Shown here: positions 5,696 to 12,525 of the stretch, piece after piece
Position numbering within the stretch: the first letter of the stretch is position 1
How the letters are laid out: each line of letters begins with the position of its first letter
Origin: Thermococcus sp.
GTDB lineage: Archaea; Methanobacteriota_B; Thermococci; Thermococcales; Thermococcaceae
Assembly (NCBI GenBank): GCA_021160985.1
Contig: JAGHBN010000108.1
Span: forward strand, 1 to 13,043
Length of the DNA: 13,043 nt
Reading direction: 5' to 3'
The notes under the pieces: generated by a model
What the model was told of the DNA's origin: nothing
The model's database searches: none
The model's input: only the letters and a program-made list of their open reading frames with translations
Program-made: the position numbers and the translations under genes

Positions 5696-6703
5696 ATGGA
5701 GTTAAAAGTCGGCGTGGTGGGATGCGGGAATATATTCAACCTCGCCCACAAAAACGCCCTGAAAAAAATCGAAAGTATAAAAGTCGTCGCCTGTATGGAT
5801 ATTGATGAAGAACGAGCCCGCGAGGGGGCGAGAGCGTTTAAAGCCAAGGCCTTCACGAGCCTCGACGAGTTCCTCGACCTCGACATGGACGTCGTGGAGA
5901 TACTCACACCAACGTACACCCACGCAGAGCTTGCCATAAAAACGCTCAAGGCCGGAAAGCATGTGATAGTCGAGAAACCAATAGCCCTCACCGTTGAAGA
6001 AGGCGAGAAGATGATAAAAACCGCCGAGAAGGAGGGCCTGCACCTATTCGTGGGCCACGTGAGGCGGTTTGACAAGAGATGGATGCAGATGAAGGAGGTC
6101 ATAAAGAAGCGCAACATACTGCCGATGCACATCAGGAAGAGCGAGGTTCAAAACCTGCCGTTTCCGAAGGACTACTGGTACTGGGACGAGAGGAAGAGCG
6201 GCGGTGTTGCGGTTGACCTCGGGGTCCACGTCACGGACTTCCTCAGGTGGTTCTTCGAGAGCGAGCCTCTGAGTGTCTATGCCGTCGGCAAGTCCATCAA
6301 AGAAGAAGCGAGGGCAAACGGGATCTTTGACCACTTCCTGATGATGATAACGTTCGAGGGCGGCAAGACGGGGATAGCCGAGGTCAGCTGGGCGTATCCC
6401 TATCCATCGCGCTACGGTATATTCTACCACCACGTTGACATAATAGGAAAGAACGGACGAATACGCTACACCCCGCTTGACACCCCAGTGGTCGGCGTTG
6501 CAAAGGCAAACTTCGAGATGCCGAGGTTCTCCCCGCTCCTCTCGACGTTCCCCGATGCATTCGAGAGGGAGCTGAGACATTTCTTCAGCTGCATCCGCGG
6601 AAAAGAAGAAGCAGCGGTTACAGCCCACGACGCACTGATTGCCCTCAAAATTGCCGAAAACGCCAAAGAGAGTGCGAGGCGCGGGGAGGTGGTGGAGATA
6701 TGA
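5696..6703 (+). CDS. Gfo/Idh/MocA-family dehydrogenase (first of pair)
   Basis: NAD(P)-dependent oxidoreductase acting on a hydroxyl of a sugar or cyclitol, 335 residues, cytoplasmic. The N-terminal Rossmann fold has the glycine motif GVVGCGNIF (residues 6-14). The catalytic-type residues are Lys94 (in VEKPIAL), Asp174 and His178 (in VDLGVHVTD). Their spacing resembles the Lys97/Asp172/His176 set of Bacillus myo-inositol dehydrogenase IolG as I recall it, which suits a myo-inositol-related role but is also found in glucose and other sugar dehydrogenases. The frame opens at 5621, yet ATG 5696 is chosen: GGGGGT lies just before it and the promoter puts the transcript start at about 5686. Its TGA overlaps the next ATG, so the two are translationally coupled. 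Confidence 0.9.
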   Translation: MELKVGVVGCGNIFNLAHKNALKKIESIKVVACMDIDEERAREGARAFKAKAFTSLDEFLDLDMDVVEILTPTYTHAELAIKTLKAGKHVIVEKPIALTVEEGEKMIKTAEKEGLHLFVGHVRRFDKRWMQMKEVIKKRNILPMHIRKSEVQNLPFPKDYWYWDERKSGGVAVDLGVHVTDFLRWFFESEPLSVYAVGKSIKEEARANGIFDHFLMMITFEGGKTGIAEVSWAYPYPSRYGIFYHHVDIIGKNGRIRYTPLDTPVVGVAKANFEMPRFSPLLSTFPDAFERELRHFFSCIRGKEEAAVTAHDALIALKIAENAKESARRGEVVEI

Positions 6704-7713
6704 AGAAGCTCAACTTTGGAATAATAAGCTACGCCCACCCCCATGCACTTCGCTTTGCCTCTGTGATTGCAGGGGGCAGGAGAACGAAGCTCGTTGCCAT
6801 CTCCGGCGACGGTTTGAACTCCGACGTGGCAAGGACTGAGGCGAAGAAGTACGGGGCGAGGTTTTACAGGGAGTACGAGGCCCTGCTTAGGGATGAAAAC
6901 GTTGAGGCGGTTTACATCGCCATAGAAACTTACAGGCACAAGGAAGTCGCAATTAGAGCGGCTGAAGAGGGCAAGCACATACTTCTCGAAAAGCCCATCG
7001 CCCTGAACCTCAAAGATGCGGACGATGTCATAGCGGCCGCCAAAAAGGCCGGCGTAAAGCTCATGCTGCCCTTCAACCCGCGCTTCACGGAACCCCTGAT
7101 AAAGGCGAAGGAGATGATAGATGGAGGAGAAATCGGGCCTTTAGAGTACATACAGGCCATATCAGAAAACGTCAAGCCGCCGATATTCATACAGGGGCTC
7201 GACATGAGCTGGTTCCTGGACGCTAAAAAGTCCGGCGGCGGGGGCTTCATGGACACCGCACCCCACGGTGTTGACTCCCTCCTCTGGCTTACGGGAGGCC
7301 TTCCCAGAAAGGTCTACGCTGACATAGGGGCGAAAATATACGGCTTCCCCGTGGACGACATAGGGACTGCCGTCCTGGAGTTCAGGAAGGGAGTTCTGGC
7401 AGTTCTTACGGCCGGCTGGGGCAACCCAAAGGGCTACTCCTACAGCATCGAGATGAAGTACTACCTCGTCGGCAGGGAGGGCTTCCTCGACGTCAGGACA
7501 GCTTACCCGGACTTCACCGTCTACCAGGATAGAGCCGAGAAGATATACTGGGACAGGCCGGACGTCCGGGGAATCGTGGAATCCTTCTCGAAAGCCGTGC
7601 TTCACGATGAACCCGTCCCCATAGACGGGGAGACCGGAAAGCTCAACCTCGCAGTAATCCTGGCCGCTTACGAGTCCTCAAGAAACAAGAAACCAGTAAA
7701 GGTGAAGCTCTAA
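6700..7713 (+). CDS. Gfo/Idh/MocA-family dehydrogenase (second of pair)
   Basis: A second NAD(P)-dependent sugar/cyclitol oxidoreductase, 337 residues. The lysine motif LEKPIAL holds Lys98, and GFMDTAPHGVD holds Asp185 and His189, so the expected active-site residues are present. The usual glycine-rich nucleotide motif is replaced by GIISYAHPHA (residues 7-16), a variant that I believe recurs in a subgroup of this family (FAHGHA-like). Cofactor binding may therefore differ from the first enzyme. The start is fixed by an ATGA overlap with the upstream stop. Its own stop overlaps the next ATG (TAATG). Tandem paralogues could act on successive oxidation steps or as one hetero-oligomer; the sequence does not decide. 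Confidence 0.9.
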   Translation: MKKLNFGIISYAHPHALRFASVIAGGRRTKLVAISGDGLNSDVARTEAKKYGARFYREYEALLRDENVEAVYIAIETYRHKEVAIRAAEEGKHILLEKPIALNLKDADDVIAAAKKAGVKLMLPFNPRFTEPLIKAKEMIDGGEIGPLEYIQAISENVKPPIFIQGLDMSWFLDAKKSGGGGFMDTAPHGVDSLLWLTGGLPRKVYADIGAKIYGFPVDDIGTAVLEFRKGVLAVLTAGWGNPKGYSYSIEMKYYLVGREGFLDVRTAYPDFTVYQDRAEKIYWDRPDVRGIVESFSKAVLHDEPVPIDGETGKLNLAVILAAYESSRNKKPVKVKL

Positions 7714-8999
7714 TGGTTGACGAGCTCATCCGGGCGGCTATAAAGGCAGGAGACCCCTATAAGGCCGTTAGGGATAGCCTTCAGCTCAAGGGGAAAACCC
7801 TCCTCGTGGGAGAAAGGAAATTCGATGTTAAGGGCAGAATCCACGTTTTAGCGGTTGGAAAGGCCGCCTGCGGAATGTCGAGGGCGCTCTTTGAAATAAT
7901 TCCGCGGGAGTTCATCGGAAACACCCTAATCGTCACGAAGTACGGCTACAGAAAGGGATGCCCGGAAACCAACGTCATAGAAGCCGGCCACCCAATACCG
8001 GACGAAAACTCCCTCTTGGCCGGAAAACTGGGCCTTGAACTCGCAAAAAAGGTTGGGGAGAACGACCTCCTAATCGCCCTCATCTCAGGGGGCGGTAGTG
8101 CCCTCTTCGTTTACCCCGCAGAGGGTGTGAGTCTCGAAGACCTCATCAGGACAAACGAGCTCCTTCTGAGAAGCGGGGCCACCATAGGCGAGATAAACAC
8201 CGTCAGGAAACACATCTCCCGCCTCAAAGGGGGCAGACTTGCAAAGGCCGTAAAAGGGACTGTGATAAGCCTCATAGTATCGGACGTGGTCGGAGATAAC
8301 CTGAGCTCTATAGCCTCCGGAGTAACCGCACCGGACCCCACAACCTACCACGATGCATACGAAGTCCTCGTAAAGAGGGGAATATGGAAAAAGGTTCCGG
8401 AGAGCGTCAGGAGAGTCATTGAGAAGGGCATGCGTGAGGAGCTTGAAGAAACACCAAAAATGCTTGATAATATCCACAACTTCATAATAGCAGGCAACTC
8501 AAAGGCCTGTGAGGCAGTGGCAAGGAAAGCCCGGGAATTGGGCTTCAACTCGGCTGTGATGACGACTACCCTCGAAGGTGAGGCGAGGGAAGTGGCGCTG
8601 GCAGTGGGCTCAATAGTGGAGGAGGTGGCAAAGAGGAACAGGCCATTCAAAAAACCGGTCGTCCTCGTCTTTGGGGGTGAGTGGACGGTAACCGTGGGAG
8701 AGGCCAAAGGACTCGGAGGCCCCAATCAGGAGTTCGCGCTCAGCGTAGCCAGAAAGATAGCCGGACTGAACGCCACGGTGGCTGCCTTTGACACCGACGG
8801 CACGGACGGGCCGACCGACGCGGCGGGAGGAATTGTGGACGGAGAAACCCTTCAAAGGCTTGAGAAAGCAGGGATCGATGTTGAGGAGGTTTTGAAAAAC
8901 CACGATAGCTACAGGGCCCTTGAAAAAATAGGCGCTCTCCTGAAAACCGGCCCAACTGGAACGAACGTCAACTCGATGGTCATCGCGGTCATCAGGTAA
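7713..8999 (+). CDS. Glycerate 2-kinase (MOFRL family)
   Basis: Phosphorylates D-glycerate with ATP, giving 2-phosphoglycerate for glycolysis in archaea of this type. It has 428 residues, near the family's usual length. Visible motifs are the phosphate-loop-like ALISGGGSALF (Ser125-Ser129), INTVRKHISRLKGGRLA, FGGEWTVTV (Glu323) and the MOFRL signature FDTDGTDGPTDAAGG (Asp360-Asp369). It ends with a GPTGTNVNSMVIAV segment typical of the family. ATG 7713 overlaps the stop of the preceding dehydrogenase by one base, so it belongs to the same three-gene operon. That placement implies the pathway releases glycerate, or glyceraldehyde that is oxidised to it. No regulator is encoded nearby. Confidence 0.93.
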   Translation: MVDELIRAAIKAGDPYKAVRDSLQLKGKTLLVGERKFDVKGRIHVLAVGKAACGMSRALFEIIPREFIGNTLIVTKYGYRKGCPETNVIEAGHPIPDENSLLAGKLGLELAKKVGENDLLIALISGGGSALFVYPAEGVSLEDLIRTNELLLRSGATIGEINTVRKHISRLKGGRLAKAVKGTVISLIVSDVVGDNLSSIASGVTAPDPTTYHDAYEVLVKRGIWKKVPESVRRVIEKGMREELEETPKMLDNIHNFIIAGNSKACEAVARKARELGFNSAVMTTTLEGEAREVALAVGSIVEEVAKRNRPFKKPVVLVFGGEWTVTVGEAKGLGGPNQEFALSVARKIAGLNATVAAFDTDGTDGPTDAAGGIVDGETLQRLEKAGIDVEEVLKNHDSYRALEKIGALLKTGPTGTNVNSMVIAVIR

Positions 9000-9001
9000 A
9001 G

Positions 9002-9009
9002 ATTTAAAC
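9002..9009 (+). promoter_or_regulatory. Possible TATA box before the dolichol-kinase-like gene
   Basis: ATTTAAAC, preceded by GTAAAG, overlaps the end of the glycerate kinase gene. The expected start (about 9031) falls at the GGTGA ribosome binding site, so either the leader is very short or readthrough from the operon matters more. Confidence 0.35.
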
Positions 9010-9037
9010 TTCCATTCCCATCTCCTTCGGTGAAACC

Positions 9038-9666
9038 ATGGGGTTAACCAGGAGGGAGATAATCAGAAAGCTCTGGCACGTTTCCCCGGGGATCCTTGGG
9101 GCCCCATAATCCTCTTCACTCCCAAATGGGTAACGTTGGTCGTGGTTTGGTTCCTGGCGTTTCTCTACACCCTACAGCACCTCAAGCTGAAAAGGGGCTG
9201 GAAGTTCACGGTCCCCATTGCCGACCTCAGCTATAAAATGATGGCGAGGGAAGACGAGAAGGACAACTACCTCGGGAGTTTCCTCTTCTGGGTCACAACA
9301 GGCATGGTCTGCACCGTATTTCCAGAGGCGGCTGCGCTCTCCGCCCTCTGGGTCTCAACCTTCGGAGACTGCTTCAACGCAATAGCCGGCCAGCTCCGGG
9401 GCGGGCCGAGAAATCCCTTGAACCGGAGAAAAACCCTAGTCGGAAGCATTGCTATGTTCACAGTTTCTCTGGCTGTCCTCTGGGCCAGCCACAGGGTCCT
9501 CAATATGAACCCTGCTCCGTCCATCCCGATAGGGGTCGCGGTGGTGGCAACCCTCCTAGAGAGCCTCCCAATCCCTTCGGCCTACGATGAGTTCACCGTG
9601 CCCTTCTCCACGGCACTTCTCATCTGGCTGGCCTACGGTGGCCCCCTGCTCTCCCCAACTTGGTAA
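9038..9666 (+). pseudogene. Dolichol/phytol kinase-like membrane protein, frameshifted
   Basis: A membrane enzyme of the family that phosphorylates polyprenols (dolichol, phytol, geranylgeraniol) or is related to CDP-archaeol synthase. ATG 9038 follows GGTGA and encodes MGLTRREIIRKLWHVSPGIL, including the family's RK-x2-H motif, but stops at TAA 9107. The rest of the family sequence continues in another frame from about 9102: PIILFTPKWVTL, YLGSFLFW, the nucleotide-type motif FGDCFNAIAGQLRG, RKTLVGS and ESLPIP...DEFTVPF. Restoring one base in GGGGCCCC (9098-9105) would give an intact protein of about 209 residues with several hydrophobic segments. All downstream motifs are intact, so a sequencing error or recent mutation is more likely than old decay. 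It converges with the radical SAM gene, one base between stops. Confidence 0.8.
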
Positions 9667-9667
9667 G

Positions 9668-10468
9668 TCACAGCTCTATGAACTCCCAGCCCCTCTGGTG
9701 GGTCTCTATTCCCTCCGCTTTTACACCCAGGGCTTTTATCTCCCTCTTCAATCCCAACAAAAACTCTTCAAAGGCACTCTCGTCGGTCAGAGCCTTGTAG
9801 CTCTCCGGGTCCTCGTTCCGGAGAAGCTCCTCGAACTCCCTCCCGGCCGCGCGGAGGTTGAGCACTTCGAAGAAGTAGTAGTCCGCGAAGTCCCTCGTAT
9901 CTTCAACTATGGCTGAGACATCGGTTACCCCAGGAATTATTGGGCTGACGAAGACGTAGGTCCTTAAACCCGCCTCATGGAGCTCCTTGAGGGCGTTAAT
10001 CCTCGCCTCGTGAACCGGCGTCAGCGGTTCAAAGAGCCTCCTCTCCCTCCCGGTGAAGCCGTTTATCGTGAGGCCGACCTCTATCGTCCGGAACTCCCTG
10101 AAAAGGTCGATGTCCCTTGTCACCAGCGGCGATTTGGTGAGTATCGAGAGCTCGTTCCTCTTGTCCATGTACCTCAAAACCCTTCTCGTGAGCTTTAGCT
10201 CGGCCTCAATCGGCTGGTAGGGGTCGCTCACCGTGGACATAACGACGCTCCCAGAAACGTGCTTTCTCGCCAGGTCGGGCGCGTTGATCTTGACCTCGAC
10301 CCAGCTCCCCCACCTCCCGTAGTCCTTCCACTTCGTCAGGAACTTGGCGTAGCAGTACTCGCACGCAAAGGCGCAGCCGACATACTGGTTGATGCTCCAC
10401 CCGACGCCGGGAATTCGGGAGGGGGTGTAGATGGACTTGGCCCTCCGTGTTATGACCCTAACCTTCAT
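9668..10468 (-). CDS. SplB-like radical SAM protein
   Basis: Radical SAM enzyme of the COG1533 type, which includes spore photoproduct lyase-like proteins of unknown substrate; 266 residues, cytoplasmic. The [4Fe-4S]-binding motif GCAFACEYC places Cys32, Cys36 and Cys39 in CX3CX2C spacing, followed by VVMSTVSDPYQPIEAELKLT and LTKSPLVTRDIDLF, which are typical of the group. The frame extends to 10699, but that part lies antisense to the metallopeptidase gene. ATG 10468 gives the family-like N-terminus MKVRVITRRAKSIYTPSR and lies about 26 bp from the TATA box at 10489-10498, with no ribosome binding site, so the mRNA looks leaderless. Substrate is unknown, and its neighbours do not suggest one. 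Confidence 0.88.
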   Translation of the reverse strand: MKVRVITRRAKSIYTPSRIPGVGWSINQYVGCAFACEYCYAKFLTKWKDYGRWGSWVEVKINAPDLARKHVSGSVVMSTVSDPYQPIEAELKLTRRVLRYMDKRNELSILTKSPLVTRDIDLFREFRTIEVGLTINGFTGRERRLFEPLTPVHEARINALKELHEAGLRTYVFVSPIIPGVTDVSAIVEDTRDFADYYFFEVLNLRAAGREFEELLRNEDPESYKALTDESAFEEFLLGLKREIKALGVKAEGIETHQRGWEFIEL

Positions 10469-10488
10469 AAGTGGAAGTTCGAAACTCT

Positions 10489-10504
10489 CCTTAAAAGGTG
10501 GTTG
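10489..10504 (-). promoter_or_regulatory. Leaderless promoter of the radical SAM gene
   Basis: Minus-strand CAACCACCTTTTAAGG contains a TATA-like core centred near 10494. The predicted start coincides with ATG 10468. On the plus strand the same element would put a start at about 10520, inside the metallopeptidase gene, so it is unlikely to serve that gene. Confidence 0.6.
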
Positions 10505-10505
10505 G

Positions 10506-11153
10506 ATGAAAGTGGAGGTCAGATGGAGGCCGGTGAAGTACGCGAGGGTTGAGGTGAAACCGGACGGAAGAATAGTTGTTACGGCACCGAGGGGCTTTGA
10601 TGTCGATGGGCTCATCAAAAAGCACAGCGCGTGGATAGAGGGCAAACTCACGGAGATTGAAGGCCTGAAGGAGATGGCAAACTCAGGGTTTCCATTCAAG
10701 GGCGAGTTCTACCGGGTGATACGCGGGACGAGAGCCAAGGTTCATGAACGCTTCAAGACCGTGACACTGCCCCCAATGCCGGACGAGATGATGGCCCTTC
10801 TGAAGAGGTTCCTGAGGCCGGAGGTGGAGGGGCTCGTTGAAAAGTACGCGGAGAATATGGGAGTGAAACCAGGGAAGGTTTTCATCCGTGACCAGAAGAC
10901 CCGGTGGGGCAGCTGCTCGCCGAGGGGAAACCTGAACTTCAACGTCCGCCTCATAGCCGTCCCGGAGGAGCTCTTAAACTACGTTGTCATCCACGAGCTC
11001 GCACACCTCAGGCACATGGACCACTCAAAGGAGTTCTGGCAGCTTGTAGGCCGCTTTTATCCCGATTACAGGAAAGCGCGGGAAGAGCTGAGGAAGTGGT
11101 GGACGATAATCGAGCTGAACGAGTACTGGAAGTGGATGGAGGGGAGGCCTTGA
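10506..11153 (+). CDS. YgjP-like zinc metallopeptidase (DUF45, M48-like)
   Basis: Soluble 215-residue protein of the YgjP/DUF45 group. The zinc site is VIHELAHLRHMDHSKEFW: His163, Glu164 and His167 form HEXXH, and His173 is the likely third ligand. RWGSCSPRGNLNFN just upstream is the other family hallmark. The N-terminal half (KPDGRIVVTAPRGFDVDGLI) is the usual beta-rich domain. No signal peptide or membrane segment is present, unlike true HtpX. The frame opens at 10431, but ATG 10506 is preceded by AGGTGG and begins with family-like MKVEVRW. Its TGA overlaps the TTG start of the NfeD gene, so the two form an operon. Function of the group is unclear; a peptidase role is inferred from the motif. 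Confidence 0.9.
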   Translation: MKVEVRWRPVKYARVEVKPDGRIVVTAPRGFDVDGLIKKHSAWIEGKLTEIEGLKEMANSGFPFKGEFYRVIRGTRAKVHERFKTVTLPPMPDEMMALLKRFLRPEVEGLVEKYAENMGVKPGKVFIRDQKTRWGSCSPRGNLNFNVRLIAVPEELLNYVVIHELAHLRHMDHSKEFWQLVGRFYPDYRKAREELRKWWTIIELNEYWKWMEGRP

Positions 11154-11536
11154 AAGCCTCCGAACTCCCAAAGCTCCTCGCACTCGCGGCCGACGAGATA
11201 ATAGTCGCGATATTTCTCGTGGTGATCCTGCCAGCCCTCGGAATTGACGTGCCGCTGTCCGCGGTTGCAGCAGTTATCGGGGTTCTCCTGCTCAAGGACT
11301 TCCTGATAGTGCCCTTCGTTGTCCGAGGCGGGCTGGTCAAAAGGCCAGAAACGGGGCCAGAAAGTTTAATAGGACATGAGGCGCTAGTTGTCGAAGATCT
11401 TTCGCCCGAAGGAGTCGTTAAGGTCCGTGGCGAGTTCTGGCGCGCGGAGTGCTTGAACGGAACCGCCAGACGAGGCGAGAGAGTGAAGGTAGTAGACGTC
11501 AGGGGCACTAAGGTTCTCGTGGAACGCCGAGGATAG
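11150..11536 (+). CDS. nfeD: Short NfeD-family membrane protein
   Basis: Membrane protein of 128 residues without the serine-protease domain of long NfeD proteins. Two hydrophobic helices (about residues 15-35 and 38-60: IIVAIFLVVILPALGIDV, then SAVAAVIGVLLLKDFLIVPF) are followed by a small OB-fold-like domain (LIGHEALVVEDLSPEGVVKV to KVLVERRG). Such proteins usually work with stomatin/prohibitin proteins in membrane organisation or quality control. TTG 11150 is chosen since it overlaps the upstream stop (TTGA) and GGAGGGGAGG lies just before it. GTG 11132, in frame, is an alternative adding 6 residues. Coupling to a metallopeptidase rather than to stomatin is unusual. The 3' end overlaps the convergent gene by 29 bp. 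Confidence 0.82.
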   Translation: MKASELPKLLALAADEIIVAIFLVVILPALGIDVPLSAVAAVIGVLLLKDFLIVPFVVRGGLVKRPETGPESLIGHEALVVEDLSPEGVVKVRGEFWRAECLNGTARRGERVKVVDVRGTKVLVERRG

Positions 11537-11945
11537 CCAGAACCCTCGCGACCTCTTCGGGATTGTTGGTCGTGAAAGAAACACTCCCTCCCTTCTTCTG
11601 GTGTATGATGACGCAGCCCTTCGCCGGCAGGTTGAAGCGCACCGTCCCGTAGCAGGAGACCCAGCCCTCTCCAATCCGGAACCCCGCTATGTTCTCGATG
11701 GGAACCGTCTTCCTGAGTATGAGTCCGAGGACACCCCGTATCCTCAGCTCGCGCTCGTCTATCTCGATTTTAATCTTCATCACGTCCAGGATCAGGAGTG
11801 CAACCCCCACCGTGGTAGCGAGCATTATCTCAAAGCCCTCACCCGCCCAATAGGTGGCGTAGAGGCCGGCAAGCAGCGAGAGGAGTGGAACCACCAGGAT
11901 AATCTGGAGGGTCCGGTTTGTCAACGTTTCCTCGTAGAGCGCCAT
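11508..11945 (-). CDS. Membrane protein with two TM helices and a possible PH-like domain
   Basis: A 145-residue protein with two hydrophobic helices near the N-terminus (about residues 13-33, LQIILVVPLLSLLAGLYATY, and 38-57). A beta-rich region follows (IKIEIDERELRIRGVLGLIL, then VPIENIAGFRIGEG), ending in an amphipathic helix (NNPEEVARVLAILG). This layout matches small bacterial/archaeal proteins with PH-like (bPH) domains facing the cytoplasm; the domain call is by pattern only. The frame extends to 11993, but ATG 11945 has GGTGGG just upstream and fits the TATA box near 11979. The last 29 bp overlap the NfeD gene on the other strand. Its function is unknown. Another possibility is a general two-TM protein unrelated to PH domains. 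Confidence 0.8.
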   Translation of the reverse strand: MALYEETLTNRTLQIILVVPLLSLLAGLYATYWAGEGFEIMLATTVGVALLILDVMKIKIEIDERELRIRGVLGLILRKTVPIENIAGFRIGEGWVSCYGTVRFNLPAKGCVIIHQKKGGSVSFTTNNPEEVARVLAILGVPREP

Positions 11946-11973
11946 GTTCCCACCAGAAGAAGTTTCAGTTAGG

Positions 11974-11984
11974 GCTTTAAACTT
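11974..11984. promoter_or_regulatory. TATA element shared by two divergent genes
   Basis: CTTTAAAC reads as GTTTAAAG on the other strand. Its centre (about 11979) is about 26 bp from plausible start sites on both sides: near 11953 for the membrane protein and near 12005 for the CoA-binding gene. No other TATA-like sequence is visible in the 65-bp gap. Confidence 0.5.
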
Positions 11985-12010
11985 CTTCTCCAACCCATGG
12001 TGGTGATAAA

Positions 12011-12439
12011 ATGGTTAGGAAGATGCCAGTTGAGAGGCTGACCGACGACGATGTCCGAGAAATTCTGACGAAACAGCACAGGATAGCCCTCGTAGGGGCC
12101 TCCCCGAAGCCGGAAAGGGACGCGAACCGGGTCATGCGCTACCTCCTAGAGAAGGGCTACGAGGTCTACCCCGTGAACCCCCACTACGAGGAAGTCCTCG
12201 GGCGGAAGTGCTACCCAAGCGTCCTCGACATCCCGGACGAGGTTGAGATAGTCGACCTCTTCCTCCGTCCGGAATTCACGATGGACTACGTGGAGCAGGC
12301 AATAAAGAAGGGTGCAAAGGTTGTGTGGTTCCAGTTCAACACCTACAACAGGGAGGCTTTCAAGAGGGCAAAGGAAGCCGGCCTAGTCGCAGTTGCCCAC
12401 AGGTGCATAAAGCAGGAGCACGAGAGATTGATGGATTAA
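12011..12439 (+). CDS. CoA-binding domain protein (YccU-like)
   Basis: Single-domain Rossmann protein of 142 residues, related to the CoA-binding domain of succinyl-CoA synthetase (COG1832/YccU type). IALVGASPKPERDANRVMRY (residues 25-44) is the nucleotide-binding loop, followed by GYEVYPVNPHYEEVLGRKCY and VDLFLRPEF, with VAHRCIKQEH at the end. All are standard for the family. Function is unknown beyond CoA binding. ATG 12011 follows GGTGGTGAT by 3 nt. It is divergent from the membrane protein and shares its TATA region. Its stop codon overlaps the end of the vapC remnant on the opposite strand, so it may mark the breakpoint where the toxin gene was cut off. Confidence 0.92.
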   Translation: MVRKMPVERLTDDDVREILTKQHRIALVGASPKPERDANRVMRYLLEKGYEVYPVNPHYEEVLGRKCYPSVLDIPDEVEIVDLFLRPEFTMDYVEQAIKKGAKVVWFQFNTYNREAFKRAKEAGLVAVAHRCIKQEHERLMD

Positions 12440-12525
12440 TCAGTACCAGGTCTTGTCGTGGTTGATTTTCCGAAGAAAGAGAACAGCACGTTGGTATTAG
12501 CCACGAGAAGAATACTTTCTTTCAA
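12436..12525 (-). pseudogene. vapC: VapC (PIN-domain) toxin, N-terminal remnant
   Basis: A 29-codon frame beginning at TTG 12525, overlapping the antitoxin's 3' end by 29 bp as vapBC pairs often do. It reads ILLVANTNVLFSFFGKSTTT and then stops after five more residues. I read this as the beginning of a PIN-domain toxin, where family members have V-[VA]-D-T-N-V-L-F-S-F-F-W; the following segment (about 100 residues with the other acidic residues) is absent. The first catalytic Asp is Asn here (AAT for GAT), so even the remnant is inactivated. The break lies at the convergent end of the CoA-binding gene. A full PIN domain does not occur elsewhere in the window. Function: a dead RNase toxin, by inference. 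Confidence 0.6.

Noticed and set aside
9136..9666. Treating the frame from TTG 9136 as a complete small membrane protein
   Set aside because: No ribosome binding site there, and the family's conserved N-terminal part lies just upstream in another frame, so this is the 3' part of a frameshifted gene.
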